64,000 nt of DNA. Source: Enhygromyxa salina. GTDB taxonomy: Bacteria; Myxococcota_A; Polyangia; Nannocystales; Nannocystaceae. The notes below the pieces were generated by a model. It worked only from the letters and a program-made list of their open reading frames with translations. It searched no databases and was not told the origin of the DNA. This document shows positions 17,115 to 26,604 of the stretch, piece by piece (the first letter of the stretch is position 1; each line of letters begins with the position of its first letter). Position numbers and translations under genes: made by a program. Location: positions 54,734-118,733 of the forward strand of contig NZ_JMCC02000066.1 of NCBI RefSeq assembly GCF_000737335.2, read 5' to 3'.

Positions 17115-18224
17115 GTGCATCGGATCCGACCGACCGCGCCGCCGCCAGCGAGCTACCTGATCCCGGCGTTCACCGCCGCGCTGTGGTGGGCCGTGATGAC
17201 CATGGTCGCTGACCAAGGCGTCGCCACGCAGCGCAGCCTGGTGTTTTTGGGCGGTCCGCTGGTGCTCCTGTCCGGTCTGCATGCGCGTTTGTTCACGTTT
17301 CTCCACGCGCCCGATCGGATTCGCTGGCTGCCGCTGCCGATCGCCGTCGCGCGGCACTGGCTCGCGGGGATCCAGGCGCACTTGCCCGCCTTCACGCTGA
17401 CGGCCGCGCTGGCTGCTGGCGCGCTGTATCTGGCCTCGGACATCACGCTGGTCGTCGAATTTTGCTGGTTCGTGGTGTTCGCGGGGCTGCTCGAGCCGCT
17501 CGCGTCGGCGCTCGCGGCGATGTTCGGTCGCCGGTTCCCCGAGGGCAGCCGCGCGCGGGAGCTGCAGCGAAGCCTCGGCGGCGGGTGGACGACCCCCGAG
17601 GCCGTCGTTCACCTGTATGCACCCGCGTTTGCGCTGGCCTTGGCGGTCTTGCTGGCGATGCCGGGCCAGCTGTCGTGGGAGCGCTGGGTCGACGGGCACG
17701 CGCTCGGCACCACGCAGATCGCGGTGAGCCTCACTCCCCTGCTCCTCGCCCTTGGCCTGCGCTTGGCGGCGCCCGCGCTGTATCGGGCGGGTGTGTGGGA
17801 GGCGGTCCCGTGGCTCAGTGAAGCGACCCGCACGCTGGCCGGGCCGCCCCAGCCCGAGCCAACGCCGGGCTGGGTTCGCAGGGTCCCGGACGCTTGGGCT
17901 CGGCTGCTCATCGTGCAGTTCCTGCGAATGACACCGCTGCCGTACTTGCGCCTGGCGATCGTCGTGGGCCTCGCGGTGCACGCCGCGCTCGCCGAGCAAG
18001 CCCCTGGCGGACCGGGGATCGCGCTGGGTCTAGCGGCGATCGGCTTGTGGACTGTGCCCGCGGGCACAGTGATGCGGGCCCAGGTCGCCCGAGCCCGGTT
18101 GGCAGGCGCCCTTCCCCTCTCTGCCAGCAAGCGCCGGGGCCACAGCGGGATCCTGGCAGCCTCCGCGCTCGCCCTGCCACCGCTGGGGTTGCTGGGTGTG
18201 ATCTTGCTTCGGCTGCTGGGTTGA
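17115..18224 (+). CDS. Polytopic membrane protein, unknown function
   Basis: A 369-residue integral membrane protein with about eight hydrophobic segments (for example residues 15-30, 36-52, 90-108, 115-140, 166-185, 200-217, 275-295, 298-315, 340-368). There are no motifs that I can tie to a transporter or enzyme family. A cytoplasmic-looking loop holds FGRRFPEGSRARELQRSLGG. The start is a GTG only a few bases after the last decayed copy of the 75-bp repeat, so the leader of this gene is essentially repeat-derived. It may be an ABC-2-like permease lacking a nearby ATPase, but nothing in the sequence proves that. Confidence 0.7.
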   Translation: MHRIRPTAPPPASYLIPAFTAALWWAVMTMVADQGVATQRSLVFLGGPLVLLSGLHARLFTFLHAPDRIRWLPLPIAVARHWLAGIQAHLPAFTLTAALAAGALYLASDITLVVEFCWFVVFAGLLEPLASALAAMFGRRFPEGSRARELQRSLGGGWTTPEAVVHLYAPAFALALAVLLAMPGQLSWERWVDGHALGTTQIAVSLTPLLLALGLRLAAPALYRAGVWEAVPWLSEATRTLAGPPQPEPTPGWVRRVPDAWARLLIVQFLRMTPLPYLRLAIVVGLAVHAALAEQAPGGPGIALGLAAIGLWTVPAGTVMRAQVARARLAGALPLSASKRRGHSGILAASALALPPLGLLGVILLRLLG

Positions 18225-18238
18225 GCTCGAGTAACACT

Positions 18239-18267
18239 TTGCATTCGTGCGCCAAGCTACTGATATT
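18239..18267 (+). promoter_or_regulatory. Candidate promoter for the MlaC-like gene
   Basis: TTGCAT (18239-18244) and GATATT (18262-18267) are 17 bases apart in an A+T-rich gap and resemble sigma-70 type -35 and -10 boxes. A palindrome, ATTGTG-CA-CACAAT (18296-18309), follows about 30 bases downstream and could be a repressor site. Sequence resemblance only. Confidence 0.35.
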
Positions 18268-18423
18268 ACGTGTCTATCCTCGCAACTAGAGAACCATTGT
18301 GCACACAATTCGGAGCCTCGCGCGCCTGGTATCACCCGCTGAATACTGGTAGCCCAGCTACCGTCTTGGCCCCCGCGAGCTGCGGTGATGTGTACCGCGC
18401 CGACCACCGGAATCCAGAATCAG

Positions 18424-19062
18424 ATGAACCGACTCCGCGCCCGTGTGTTCTCCGCCTCCTTGACTGGTCTGTTTGGCCTCGGCTTCGTCGGCGCGCTGCT
18501 TGCCGCCCCCAGCGTCGCCCAGGCAACCGAGACCTCCGCGATTGACGCCTTCCAGGCCAAGCACGAAGTCGTCGTCAAGCTGGTCAAGGACAAGGCGACC
18601 GACGCCCAGCTGCAGGCCAAGGTCGACGAGCTGCTCGACTACGACTACCTCTCGACCTCGGCGCTCGGCGGGCCCGAGCGCTTCGCCGCGGTCTGCGAGA
18701 CCCGCTGTGACGAGTTCTCCGAGCTGCTGACCCGCCTGATCCGCGAGAACTACCTGCGGATGATCCGCAAAGCCGAGAAGCACCCGGTCGAGTATGTCGA
18801 AGAGGTCGCCGGCAAGAACGGCGTCTTCAAGGTCACGACCCGCGTCAAGATCGAGAAGAACGGTCGGGAGCAGACCGTCACCGTCGAGTACGTGATGCAC
18901 AAGGTCGACGGCAAGTGGCAGGTCCGGGACATCATCACAGAGGGTGTCAGCTTGGCCAAGACCTACCGCTACGAGATCAACAAGATCGCCAAGGACCAGG
19001 GCATTGGCGGCGTGATCACCAAGCTCCAAGCCAAGCTGGACGCGCTCGCTGCCGAGGACTGA
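18424..19062 (+). CDS. MlaC/Ttg2D-like periplasmic phospholipid-binding protein
   Basis: A 212-residue secreted protein of the MlaC (Ttg2D, toluene tolerance) family. MlaC shuttles phospholipids between the outer-membrane MlaA complex and the inner-membrane MlaFEDB transporter. The ATG opening MNRLRARVF gives a clean signal peptide cleaved after SVAQA; an upstream frame from 18385 adds residues incompatible with a signal. Family features are the LLDYDYLSTSALG segment, the FSELLTRLIRENYLRMI helix and a beta-sheet with VEYVMHKVDGKWQVRDIITEGVS kept in order (MHKVDGKWQVRDI is the core). No other mla gene is nearby; the next gene, 13 bases on, is a lipoprotein. Confidence 0.85.
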   Translation: MNRLRARVFSASLTGLFGLGFVGALLAAPSVAQATETSAIDAFQAKHEVVVKLVKDKATDAQLQAKVDELLDYDYLSTSALGGPERFAAVCETRCDEFSELLTRLIRENYLRMIRKAEKHPVEYVEEVAGKNGVFKVTTRVKIEKNGREQTVTVEYVMHKVDGKWQVRDIITEGVSLAKTYRYEINKIAKDQGIGGVITKLQAKLDALAAED

Positions 19063-19075
19063 TAAGCTCGGTTTG

Positions 19076-20869
19076 ATGCCTCCCCCAGACGGCACCAGGT
19101 CTGGCTGGACCGCGCCCCTGTTCGGGAGCGCGGTCGTTTCGTTGGTTGTGGCCGCGCTCGGCTGCACAGAGGCCAAGGTGATCGGCGAGGGGCAATTCAG
19201 TCGTCCGATCGCGCTGGCGTCGGATCCAGCGGCGCCCCTGCCCCGTCTGGCGTGGCTGCCCGGTGACGCGTGTCCCGGGCCCGTTGGCGGCTGCACGAGC
19301 TTCTGCACGGGGGCGCCCGACAGCTGTGATCCCGCGGCTTGCCGACCCTTGCTGCTCGACAGCGGGACCCCGCTGTCGATCCTGCCGAGCACGGACGACA
19401 CGCTTGGATTTGGCGAAGAGTGTGTCGAGCTGCGCGCGGCGGGTGGGCTGCTCGACAGCCCCACCGACGCGGCCTTGACGGCCTCGACGGCGTCATTTCG
19501 CCTGCACGAGGCCCCGATCGTGCGTGCACCCGGGACCAGCGTGAACGGCTGGGCGTGGGAGGCTGGCGACGATCTTGGCCCGGTCGTGATCGGCGGCGTG
19601 ATCGGGGCCAACATCCTGCGGGACTTCGCCCTCGAGCTGCGTCATCTCGACGGCGAGACGCCGAGCGTCGCGTTCTTCTCGGAATTTCCGGGCACCGAGA
19701 CGGTGCTCGCGGACCAGGGCCGCGCCTACCTGCGCCTGCAGTACCCAGGTCGCTTGCTCGGGCGGCTGCGCAACGACAACTGCGAGCTCGCGCCGGGCTT
19801 GGACTGCCGCCTGACGGGCGGCTTGAACATCGGTCAAGATAACCAAGATCTGTTGTTCGAGAGCACCCGCGCGCTCGTCGATGCCTGCGTCGCCCCGCCG
19901 CCGTGCGCGGTCAGTTGGTCCGAGTCCGCCGGGTGCCAGCTCAGGACCGGGGGCCAGGCGCCGACCTCGTGCCTGGCCGACCCCGCCGAGCTCGGTGGCA
20001 GCGCGACGCTCGTCGTCGCGACCGGGGTGCCGGGCTTGGTGTTGTTCGAGGACAGCGCCGCCCGGCTGTTTGGATCGCTCGACCAGCTGCCCGATTGCGG
20101 CTCGCTCAGCCCGGAGTCAACCGCGCCCGCGTGTGTCCAAGCCGAGCTGGGTCGGTTGGTGTTGCCCGGCTGGCCAGCCCTCGACCAGCTGCAACGGCTG
20201 CGGGTGCGCTCGTTGGGCTTGGTCCAAGGCCTCGACCAATCCAGCGGTCTCGCGCCGTGCCAGCGCCTCCGCGATCGCCTCGATGGCCTGGTCCGACAGT
20301 GCAAAGGTTTCGCGGCAGAGGGTCGCCCGGTGCGACCAAGCGCGAAGCTTGGGTCATCGATCTCTTCATCGGCCCTGGTCATTGGCGAGGTCGCGCTCAG
20401 CGACGAGCAGCTCGGCCCCGACACCAGCGCATGGCTCAGCACCCTCATCATCCCCGCGACCGCGGCGCCCGTGCTCGCCCTGCGACGCGAGATCGTCCCA
20501 GAGGGAGCCCAGCCCGACGGCCTCATCGGCGGCGCCTTGCTGACCAACACCGAGACCGTGCTCGACTTCACCGAGTCCGTCGAGAGCCCCGGCTTGCGCG
20601 TGCGATGTCTGGACCCCGGCGCCCGGTGCCTGGCCGCGCCAACCTGCGAGCCGGAAGAAGGCACAGTCGAATTCCCCGACGCCGACCCCGGCCGAACCAG
20701 CTGTTGCTTCGGACTTCCCAGCAACCTGATGGCCCGGGTGATCCTCGAGGGTGAACAAAAGCAACCGCCAAGGGTCGAGGACGCCTGCTGCTCCGCCCTG
20801 CCACGCGCCGCCCTAGCCGACCTCCAGAGCCCCGCCCTAGCCCTGTGCACCGACGTCGACCCGGGATAG
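19076..20869 (+). CDS. Lipoprotein with retropepsin-like (aspartyl protease) motifs
   Basis: A 597-residue cysteine-rich lipoprotein with lipobox ALGC (Cys30). Residues 91-101 read PLLLDSGTPLS, close to the DSGT/DTGA active-site loop of pepsin and retropepsin folds. GGVIGANILRDFALEL (173-188) matches the hydrophobic-Gly strand that closes such a fold. In the second half a similar order recurs: VVATGVPGLVLFEDSA, then PDGLIGGALLTNTETVLDF. This suggests two aspartyl-protease-like lobes, only the first with an obvious catalytic Asp. I infer a peptidase-like fold; activity is unproven. It follows the MlaC-like gene after 13 bases and is probably in its operon. Confidence 0.65.
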   Translation: MPPPDGTRSGWTAPLFGSAVVSLVVAALGCTEAKVIGEGQFSRPIALASDPAAPLPRLAWLPGDACPGPVGGCTSFCTGAPDSCDPAACRPLLLDSGTPLSILPSTDDTLGFGEECVELRAAGGLLDSPTDAALTASTASFRLHEAPIVRAPGTSVNGWAWEAGDDLGPVVIGGVIGANILRDFALELRHLDGETPSVAFFSEFPGTETVLADQGRAYLRLQYPGRLLGRLRNDNCELAPGLDCRLTGGLNIGQDNQDLLFESTRALVDACVAPPPCAVSWSESAGCQLRTGGQAPTSCLADPAELGGSATLVVATGVPGLVLFEDSAARLFGSLDQLPDCGSLSPESTAPACVQAELGRLVLPGWPALDQLQRLRVRSLGLVQGLDQSSGLAPCQRLRDRLDGLVRQCKGFAAEGRPVRPSAKLGSSISSSALVIGEVALSDEQLGPDTSAWLSTLIIPATAAPVLALRREIVPEGAQPDGLIGGALLTNTETVLDFTESVESPGLRVRCLDPGARCLAAPTCEPEEGTVEFPDADPGRTSCCFGLPSNLMARVILEGEQKQPPRVEDACCSALPRAALADLQSPALALCTDVDPG

Positions 20870-20881
20870 AGGCGGTTTTTA

Positions 20882-20980
20882 GACCCCCACAGCCGCCTTC
20901 GCACTTCGCGGTCACTCGCTTCGCTCGCTCCCAATGGGCCGTTTGTTCGCATCCGCATGTGTGGCCCCCTCGAAGGGGGC
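20882..20980 (-). repeat. Dispersed repeat family 2, copy b (inverted)
   Basis: On the minus strand this reads GCCCCCTTCGAGGGGGC (20980-20964), then catgcg, a gggagcgagcgaagcgag block, gcgaagtgcgaagg and ctgtgggggtc. It is in opposite orientation to copy c at 21214-21324, so the two copies bracket a 60-bp tandem block. Confidence 0.75.
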
Positions 20981-21060
20981 TCTCGTCTGGACAGCTACGG
21001 CCACCGCAGGGCGCTCCATTCGTATTTGTCCGCAGCCCCACTGCAGTCCGTCGAAGCCGC

Positions 21061-21212
21061 CCGAGCCCCCTTCCAGCGCCAGCAGTCGGCTAAGCACCCG
21101 TACACCTCCGCCGAAGCCTCCCGAGCCCCCTTCCAGCGCCAGCAGTCGGCGAAGCACACGTCCAGCGCCAGCAGTCAGCGAAGCACCCGTACACGTCCGC
21201 CGAAGCCTCCTG
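21061..21212 (+). repeat. Tandem 60-bp repeat, about 2.5 copies
   Basis: 21061-21120 and 21121-21180 share ccgagcccccttccagcgcc followed by agcagtcggc-gaagcac. A third, truncated copy (ccagcgccagcagtcagcga onward) runs to 21212. The region holds no gene. It lies between the two inverted family 2 copies. Confidence 0.75.
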
Positions 21213-21213
21213 A

Positions 21214-21324
21214 GCCCCCTTCAAGGGGGCCACACATGCGCCCGCGAACAGCCAGCCCCGAGGAGCGAAGCGACCAGACGCGAAGCGGCTGCAGTCGGCG
21301 AAGTCTAAGGTCTATGTGGGGGTC
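21214..21324 (+). repeat. Dispersed repeat family 2, copy c
   Basis: This copy opens with the perfect hairpin GCCCCCTTCAAGGGGGC (21214-21230), followed by gaggagcgaagcgaccagac, cggctgcagtcggcgaagtc and tatgtgggggtc. Its right end abuts the stop codon of the leftward YqgE/AlgH gene, so the hairpin may end that transcript. Confidence 0.8.
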
Positions 21325-21962
21325 TAATGAAGCCCTGCGCTGCCTTGCATGCCGACGAGTCGCTGTGGGTCCACCCCGATCGCGTGCAGAGCCTCGACCC
21401 ACATGCGCTCGGGCTCGCAGTCGAACAAGAAGTCCACGTCGACGCCGATGTCGTCCTCGCCGTCTTCGACGACGGGGACGACGACCCAGCTGCCTCCGGC
21501 GATCTCGGCCTCGAGCTGGCCGCCGCCCCAGCCGGCGTAGCCGAGCAGGAACATGAAGTGGGCGTCGTCAGCACCGAAGCGCATGTGCTCGGATCGCTCG
21601 GCTCCCTCACCGTCGCGCTTGACCGACTCGAGCGAGGTGGTGAGCCACAGCCCGCTGGCGAGCTGGTCAGCCTCGGTGTCCCACTCGGGTTGATCGTGCA
21701 GGAACCACCCGCGGATCTGCTCGACCGGCCCGCCAAGCCTCACCCGGCTGTCGGGATCGCCGGCCCACTCGAGCGACAAAGACCGCGCCACTTCTAGCAA
21801 GGTCGTGCGCATGGGGCTGTTGAGCACCAAGCCGAGCGCGCCGTCTTCCCCGTGGTCGAGCATGAACACGACCGAGCGATGGAAGTTCGGATCGAGCAAC
21901 TGCGGGACCGCGCACAGAAGGTGCCGAGTGAGTCCGCGCTCGCTGCGATCGATGATGGTCAC
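21324..21962 (-). CDS. YqgE/AlgH family protein (DUF179)
   Basis: A 212-residue protein of the YqgE/AlgH family, a widespread cytoplasmic family of unclear role (in Pseudomonas AlgH was linked to alginate regulation). Hallmarks are the N-terminal HLLCAVPQLLDPNFHRSVV, then HGEDGALGLVLNSP, then RLGGPVEQIRGWFLHD, then FLLGYAGWGGGQLEAEI. The length is a little above the usual 185-190 because of an acidic C-terminal insertion (VEDGEDDIGVDVDFLFD). The start is GTG. It is monocistronic, with its stop at the edge of a repeat. Confidence 0.93.
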   Translation of the reverse strand: MTIIDRSERGLTRHLLCAVPQLLDPNFHRSVVFMLDHGEDGALGLVLNSPMRTTLLEVARSLSLEWAGDPDSRVRLGGPVEQIRGWFLHDQPEWDTEADQLASGLWLTTSLESVKRDGEGAERSEHMRFGADDAHFMFLLGYAGWGGGQLEAEIAGGSWVVVPVVEDGEDDIGVDVDFLFDCEPERMWVEALHAIGVDPQRLVGMQGSAGLH

Positions 21963-22185
21963 GACCTCAGCTTAGCCCATCGGCGAGGGGCCGCACACGC
22001 GCGGAAGCACAAAGCCCGAACGCCCAGAAGGCCCGTGGTGCAATCCTTGGCGCCGGGTCGCGCCGATCTTCAATTGAGCCAGACTGACCCAAACGCCGGC
22101 CTACTGGGTCTCCAGGCCACTTCGTCGATACCGGCCGCCACGGACAAGCCCAGCGGACGGTGGCGCGCTGCGATGCTGGGTGCGC

Positions 22186-24027
<1,842 letters not shown>

Positions 24028-24203
24028 CGGGACCGGGCGCCATCGAGTATCCGAGCGGATCTATCAAAACTCAACCGAGCGGAGCGATCGCGCGACAACG
24101 TACGCTCCCTCACCTCTGGAACATCCTGTCGGTGGGTCGGCCACGCTTCAAACCCGCTCATGACGCTTGTGAGCCGGATGCCCGACGCGCTAGCTTGCTG
24201 TCG

Positions 24204-25412
24204 ATGGTGCTGCAGCTCAACCCCGGGGACAGGTACGAGAAATTCGAGATTCTCTCGGTCGCGCGCAAGTACGACGGCTCTTGGGTCTATCGGTGCAACG
24301 CCGCTGGATTCGAGCATCCAGTCGCGGTCCGGATCTCCCTCGATCCGGTCCAGGCAGAGGAGACAGCCCGACGCGCGCTGCGAGAGATCACGGTGCTCGA
24401 GGAGCTGACCAACAACCATGTGATCCGGGTGTTCGACTCGGGCATGGGGAGCAACGATCACTGGTACATCGTGCTCGAGGCCCTCGAAGGCGCGCGCCTC
24501 GATCACTGGCACGACTTCGATCGGCCGATGTCCGCGCCGCAGGCCGTGGGCTTGATCCACCAGGCATGTCTGGGCCTGGCCGAGGTCCACGCCCGCGGGG
24601 TCGTGCATCGCGATCTCAAGCCCGAGAACTTGTGGGTCGAGCCCACCGGCAACCTCAAGATCACCGACTTCGCCTCGGCCCGCGGGTTTGGTGCCCAGGC
24701 GCTCGCGGGCGACAACGTGACGACGCAGCACGTGCTGGTGGGGACCCCCCAGTACGCGCCGCCCGAGCAGGTCTACTCATCCACGCTCACGACCGCGAGC
24801 GACGTGTACTCGCTCGGCGTGATCCTCTACGAGCTGCTCTCGGGGCACTGCCCGTTTTGGGCCGATCGAACCCGCGCGGAGATCGTCAAGTCCTTGGCCG
24901 ACGATCCGGTCGAGTGGATGAACGCCCACGTCAAGCGGCCGATCATTCCGCTGCGCCAGCACGAGCACTGCAAGGATGTCCCGGAAAACTTGGCGGATCT
25001 GCTCGAGACTTGCCTGGCCAAGAAGCCCGAGGAGCGGCCCAAGGACGCAGGCGTGCTCGCCAACTCGCTGGGCTGGGTGCTCCACCACGAGCTTGGGCAG
25101 ATGCCCGTCGCCACCTTGTTGGTCACGGATCCGGGCGGCGGCGTGGCCTATCGGATGGTGCCTCCGGGTGCGCATCGGCTCGGGTTTGGGCCCGGCATGG
25201 ACATCCGCTTGCGAGCCGAGGGGGACGACGTCGCCTGGGCCCTGCTCGAGTGGGCGGGCCCGCCAAACCAGGCCGAGATCCGGGTCCTGGATCCGGGCCG
25301 CGTCGTCACGATCAACGACCAGCCGATCTCGCCGCGCGCAGCGATCAAGCCAGGCGACCAGATCGCCCTTGGCGGCTTTGGGCTGCGCCTGACTTATCCG
25401 CGCGAGGCGTGA
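24204..25412 (+). CDS. Degenerate kinase-like protein with FHA-like C-terminal domain
   Basis: A 402-residue soluble protein. The first 300 residues follow the Hanks kinase fold, but key sites differ. The glycine loop is absent (SVARKYDGSWVYRC), the beta-3 Lys of VAIK is Arg43 (HPVAVRISL), and DFG is DFASA (155-159). HRDLKPEN (135-142) and GTPQYAPPEQ are intact. It therefore binds ATP poorly or differently and may be a pseudokinase. Residues from about 305 (ATLLVTDPGGGVAYRMVPPG, GFGPGMDIRL, ITINDQPISP-like order) resemble an FHA phosphothreonine-binding domain. ATG 24204 is chosen because the upstream 24 codons overlap the divergent promoter. The divergent neighbouring kinase is a plausible partner. 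Confidence 0.8.
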   Translation: MVLQLNPGDRYEKFEILSVARKYDGSWVYRCNAAGFEHPVAVRISLDPVQAEETARRALREITVLEELTNNHVIRVFDSGMGSNDHWYIVLEALEGARLDHWHDFDRPMSAPQAVGLIHQACLGLAEVHARGVVHRDLKPENLWVEPTGNLKITDFASARGFGAQALAGDNVTTQHVLVGTPQYAPPEQVYSSTLTTASDVYSLGVILYELLSGHCPFWADRTRAEIVKSLADDPVEWMNAHVKRPIIPLRQHEHCKDVPENLADLLETCLAKKPEERPKDAGVLANSLGWVLHHELGQMPVATLLVTDPGGGVAYRMVPPGAHRLGFGPGMDIRLRAEGDDVAWALLEWAGPPNQAEIRVLDPGRVVTINDQPISPRAAIKPGDQIALGGFGLRLTYPREA

Positions 25413-25463
25413 CTCGCCCGCTTGCGGGCGCCCCAGGCCCGTGTTAAAGCTCCGGTCCCGCTC

Positions 25464-25547
25464 GCCAGAGTGGCGAAATTGGTAGACGCAGCGGACTCAA
25501 AATCCGCCGGGGGCAACTCCTTGCCGGTTCGAGTCCGGCCTCTGGTA
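25464..25547 (+). tRNA. tRNA-Leu (anticodon CAA)
   Basis: A class II tRNA with a long variable arm. The acceptor GCCAGAG pairs with CTCTGGT (first pair G-T) and the discriminator is A. The anticodon arm GCGGA-CTCAAAA-TCCGC gives CAA for codon TTG. The variable arm is CGGGGGCAACTCCTTG, and GGTTCGAGTCC forms the T loop. CCA is not encoded. A strong terminator follows directly. Confidence 0.95.
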
Positions 25548-25550
25548 CTC

Positions 25551-25581
25551 GCCCGGGACCCACGGTCCCGGGCGTTTTTTT
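25551..25581 (+). terminator. Intrinsic terminator of tRNA-Leu
   Basis: GCCCGGGACC-CAC-GGTCCCGGGC is a perfect 10-bp stem with a 3-base loop, followed by GTTTTTTT. This is a textbook rho-independent terminator, starting 4 bases after the tRNA. Confidence 0.95.
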
Positions 25582-25605
25582 GCCGTCCAGGGGCATGGGG
25601 ATCGG

Positions 25606-25760
25606 GCCTCGAGGCTCCGGGCTCGAGGCTCCGGGCTCGAGGATCCGGCTTCGAGGATCCGGGCTCGAGGATCCGGCCTCGAGGCTCCGGGCTCGAGGAT
25701 CCGGGCTCGAGGATCCGGCCTCGAGGATCCGGCCTCGAGGATCCGGCCTCAAGGCTCCGG
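25606..25760 (+). repeat. Tandem array of a 14-bp unit, about 11 copies
   Basis: The unit is GGCTCGAGGATCCG with C/T and GAT/GCT variants. XhoI-like CTCGAG and BamHI-like GGATCC cores alternate throughout. The right end overlaps the last codons and stop codon (25749-25751) of the leftward lipoprotein gene, so the array begins inside that gene's 3' end and fills its terminator region. Confidence 0.9.
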
Positions 25761-26591
25761 CAAGACGAGCATGCCCAGCTCGACGCCGCCGCCGCCCGAC
25801 CGGATCTGGACAGTGTGGGTCGCGGCCCCGATCGCCCGCCGGTAGCTGCCGGCGCCGACGTGCTTGGCGGTGTCGAGCTGGACGACGATCTCCCCCGCGC
25901 CCTCGATGTCGAGGTCGAGGTCGTCGACGTCCGCGAGGTTGACGGTGACCGTGCCCACCGTGTCGATGATCAGATCGCGGCCGGCCTCGGCGTTGACGGT
26001 GACCGTACCGATGCCGCTGTATACGTTGACCGCGGCGCTGGTGCTGAGCTGGACGTCACCGCGCGCCGTGGAGATGCGCAGCTGTTCGGTGCCACCGAGG
26101 ATCTCGACCGAGCCGCCGTCGAGGTCGACCGAGACGTACGCGTCGATCCCGCTGACGAACACGTCGCCGGTCCCGATGATCTCGTGGGCCATGTAGCCGG
26201 CGGTCTGAACGTCGAGGTGGTCGAGGCTGGTGATGTCGCGGATCTCGACGGGCAGCTCCGCGCTGAGCCGACCGACCGCTCCCCAGGTCTCCCAGATCAG
26301 CGACGCTTTGCGGGCGCTGGTCACCGCGTCGTTGCCGGTGCCGCCAAGGCTGACCCAGCTGCCCTGCCAATCGAGGAAGGTGCGGGCGCCCTCGCCGGTG
26401 ACGACCAGCTCGGTCGCGGGCAGCTGCAGCTGAACGGTGTCGAGCCCGACGAGGTTCGCCTCGTCGGCGAACTCCACCTCGCCTCGAAAACCGAACACGC
26501 AGGCACTCATCGCGGCCACCGCCCCTGCCACCACCACCAAGCTGATCAGGCTGCGCGTGCGCGGGCGGATTGGGGGCTGGACGGCTGACAT
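25749..26591 (-). CDS. Lipoprotein with adhesin-like repeated strands (DUF4097/DUF2807 type)
   Basis: A 280-residue lipoprotein starting at MSAVQPPIRP, with a hydrophobic leader ending in the lipobox AAMSAC. The rest is a chain of short beta strands rich in V, D, T and G: LDVQTAG, GDVFVSGI, VSVDLDGGSVEILGG, LRISTARGDVQLSTS, VNVYSGIGTVTVNAEA, LIIDTVGTVTVNLA. This is the pattern of the GIN/DUF4097 beta-helix-like envelope proteins. It sits 13 bases after the preceding barrel-type gene, so the two are an operon. Its stop lies within the 14-bp tandem array; the last residues (LVLPEP) are encoded at the array edge. Confidence 0.75.
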   Translation of the reverse strand: MSAVQPPIRPRTRSLISLVVVAGAVAAMSACVFGFRGEVEFADEANLVGLDTVQLQLPATELVVTGEGARTFLDWQGSWVSLGGTGNDAVTSARKASLIWETWGAVGRLSAELPVEIRDITSLDHLDVQTAGYMAHEIIGTGDVFVSGIDAYVSVDLDGGSVEILGGTEQLRISTARGDVQLSTSAAVNVYSGIGTVTVNAEAGRDLIIDTVGTVTVNLADVDDLDLDIEGAGEIVVQLDTAKHVGAGSYRRAIGAATHTVQIRSGGGGVELGMLVLPEP

Positions 26592-26604
26592 GACAGTTCG
26601 CAGC

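Noticed and set aside
25422..26588. 388-codon plus-strand open frame through tRNA-Leu and the 14-bp array
   Set aside because: It runs through a tRNA, a terminator and a tandem repeat, and is antisense to the lipoprotein gene.
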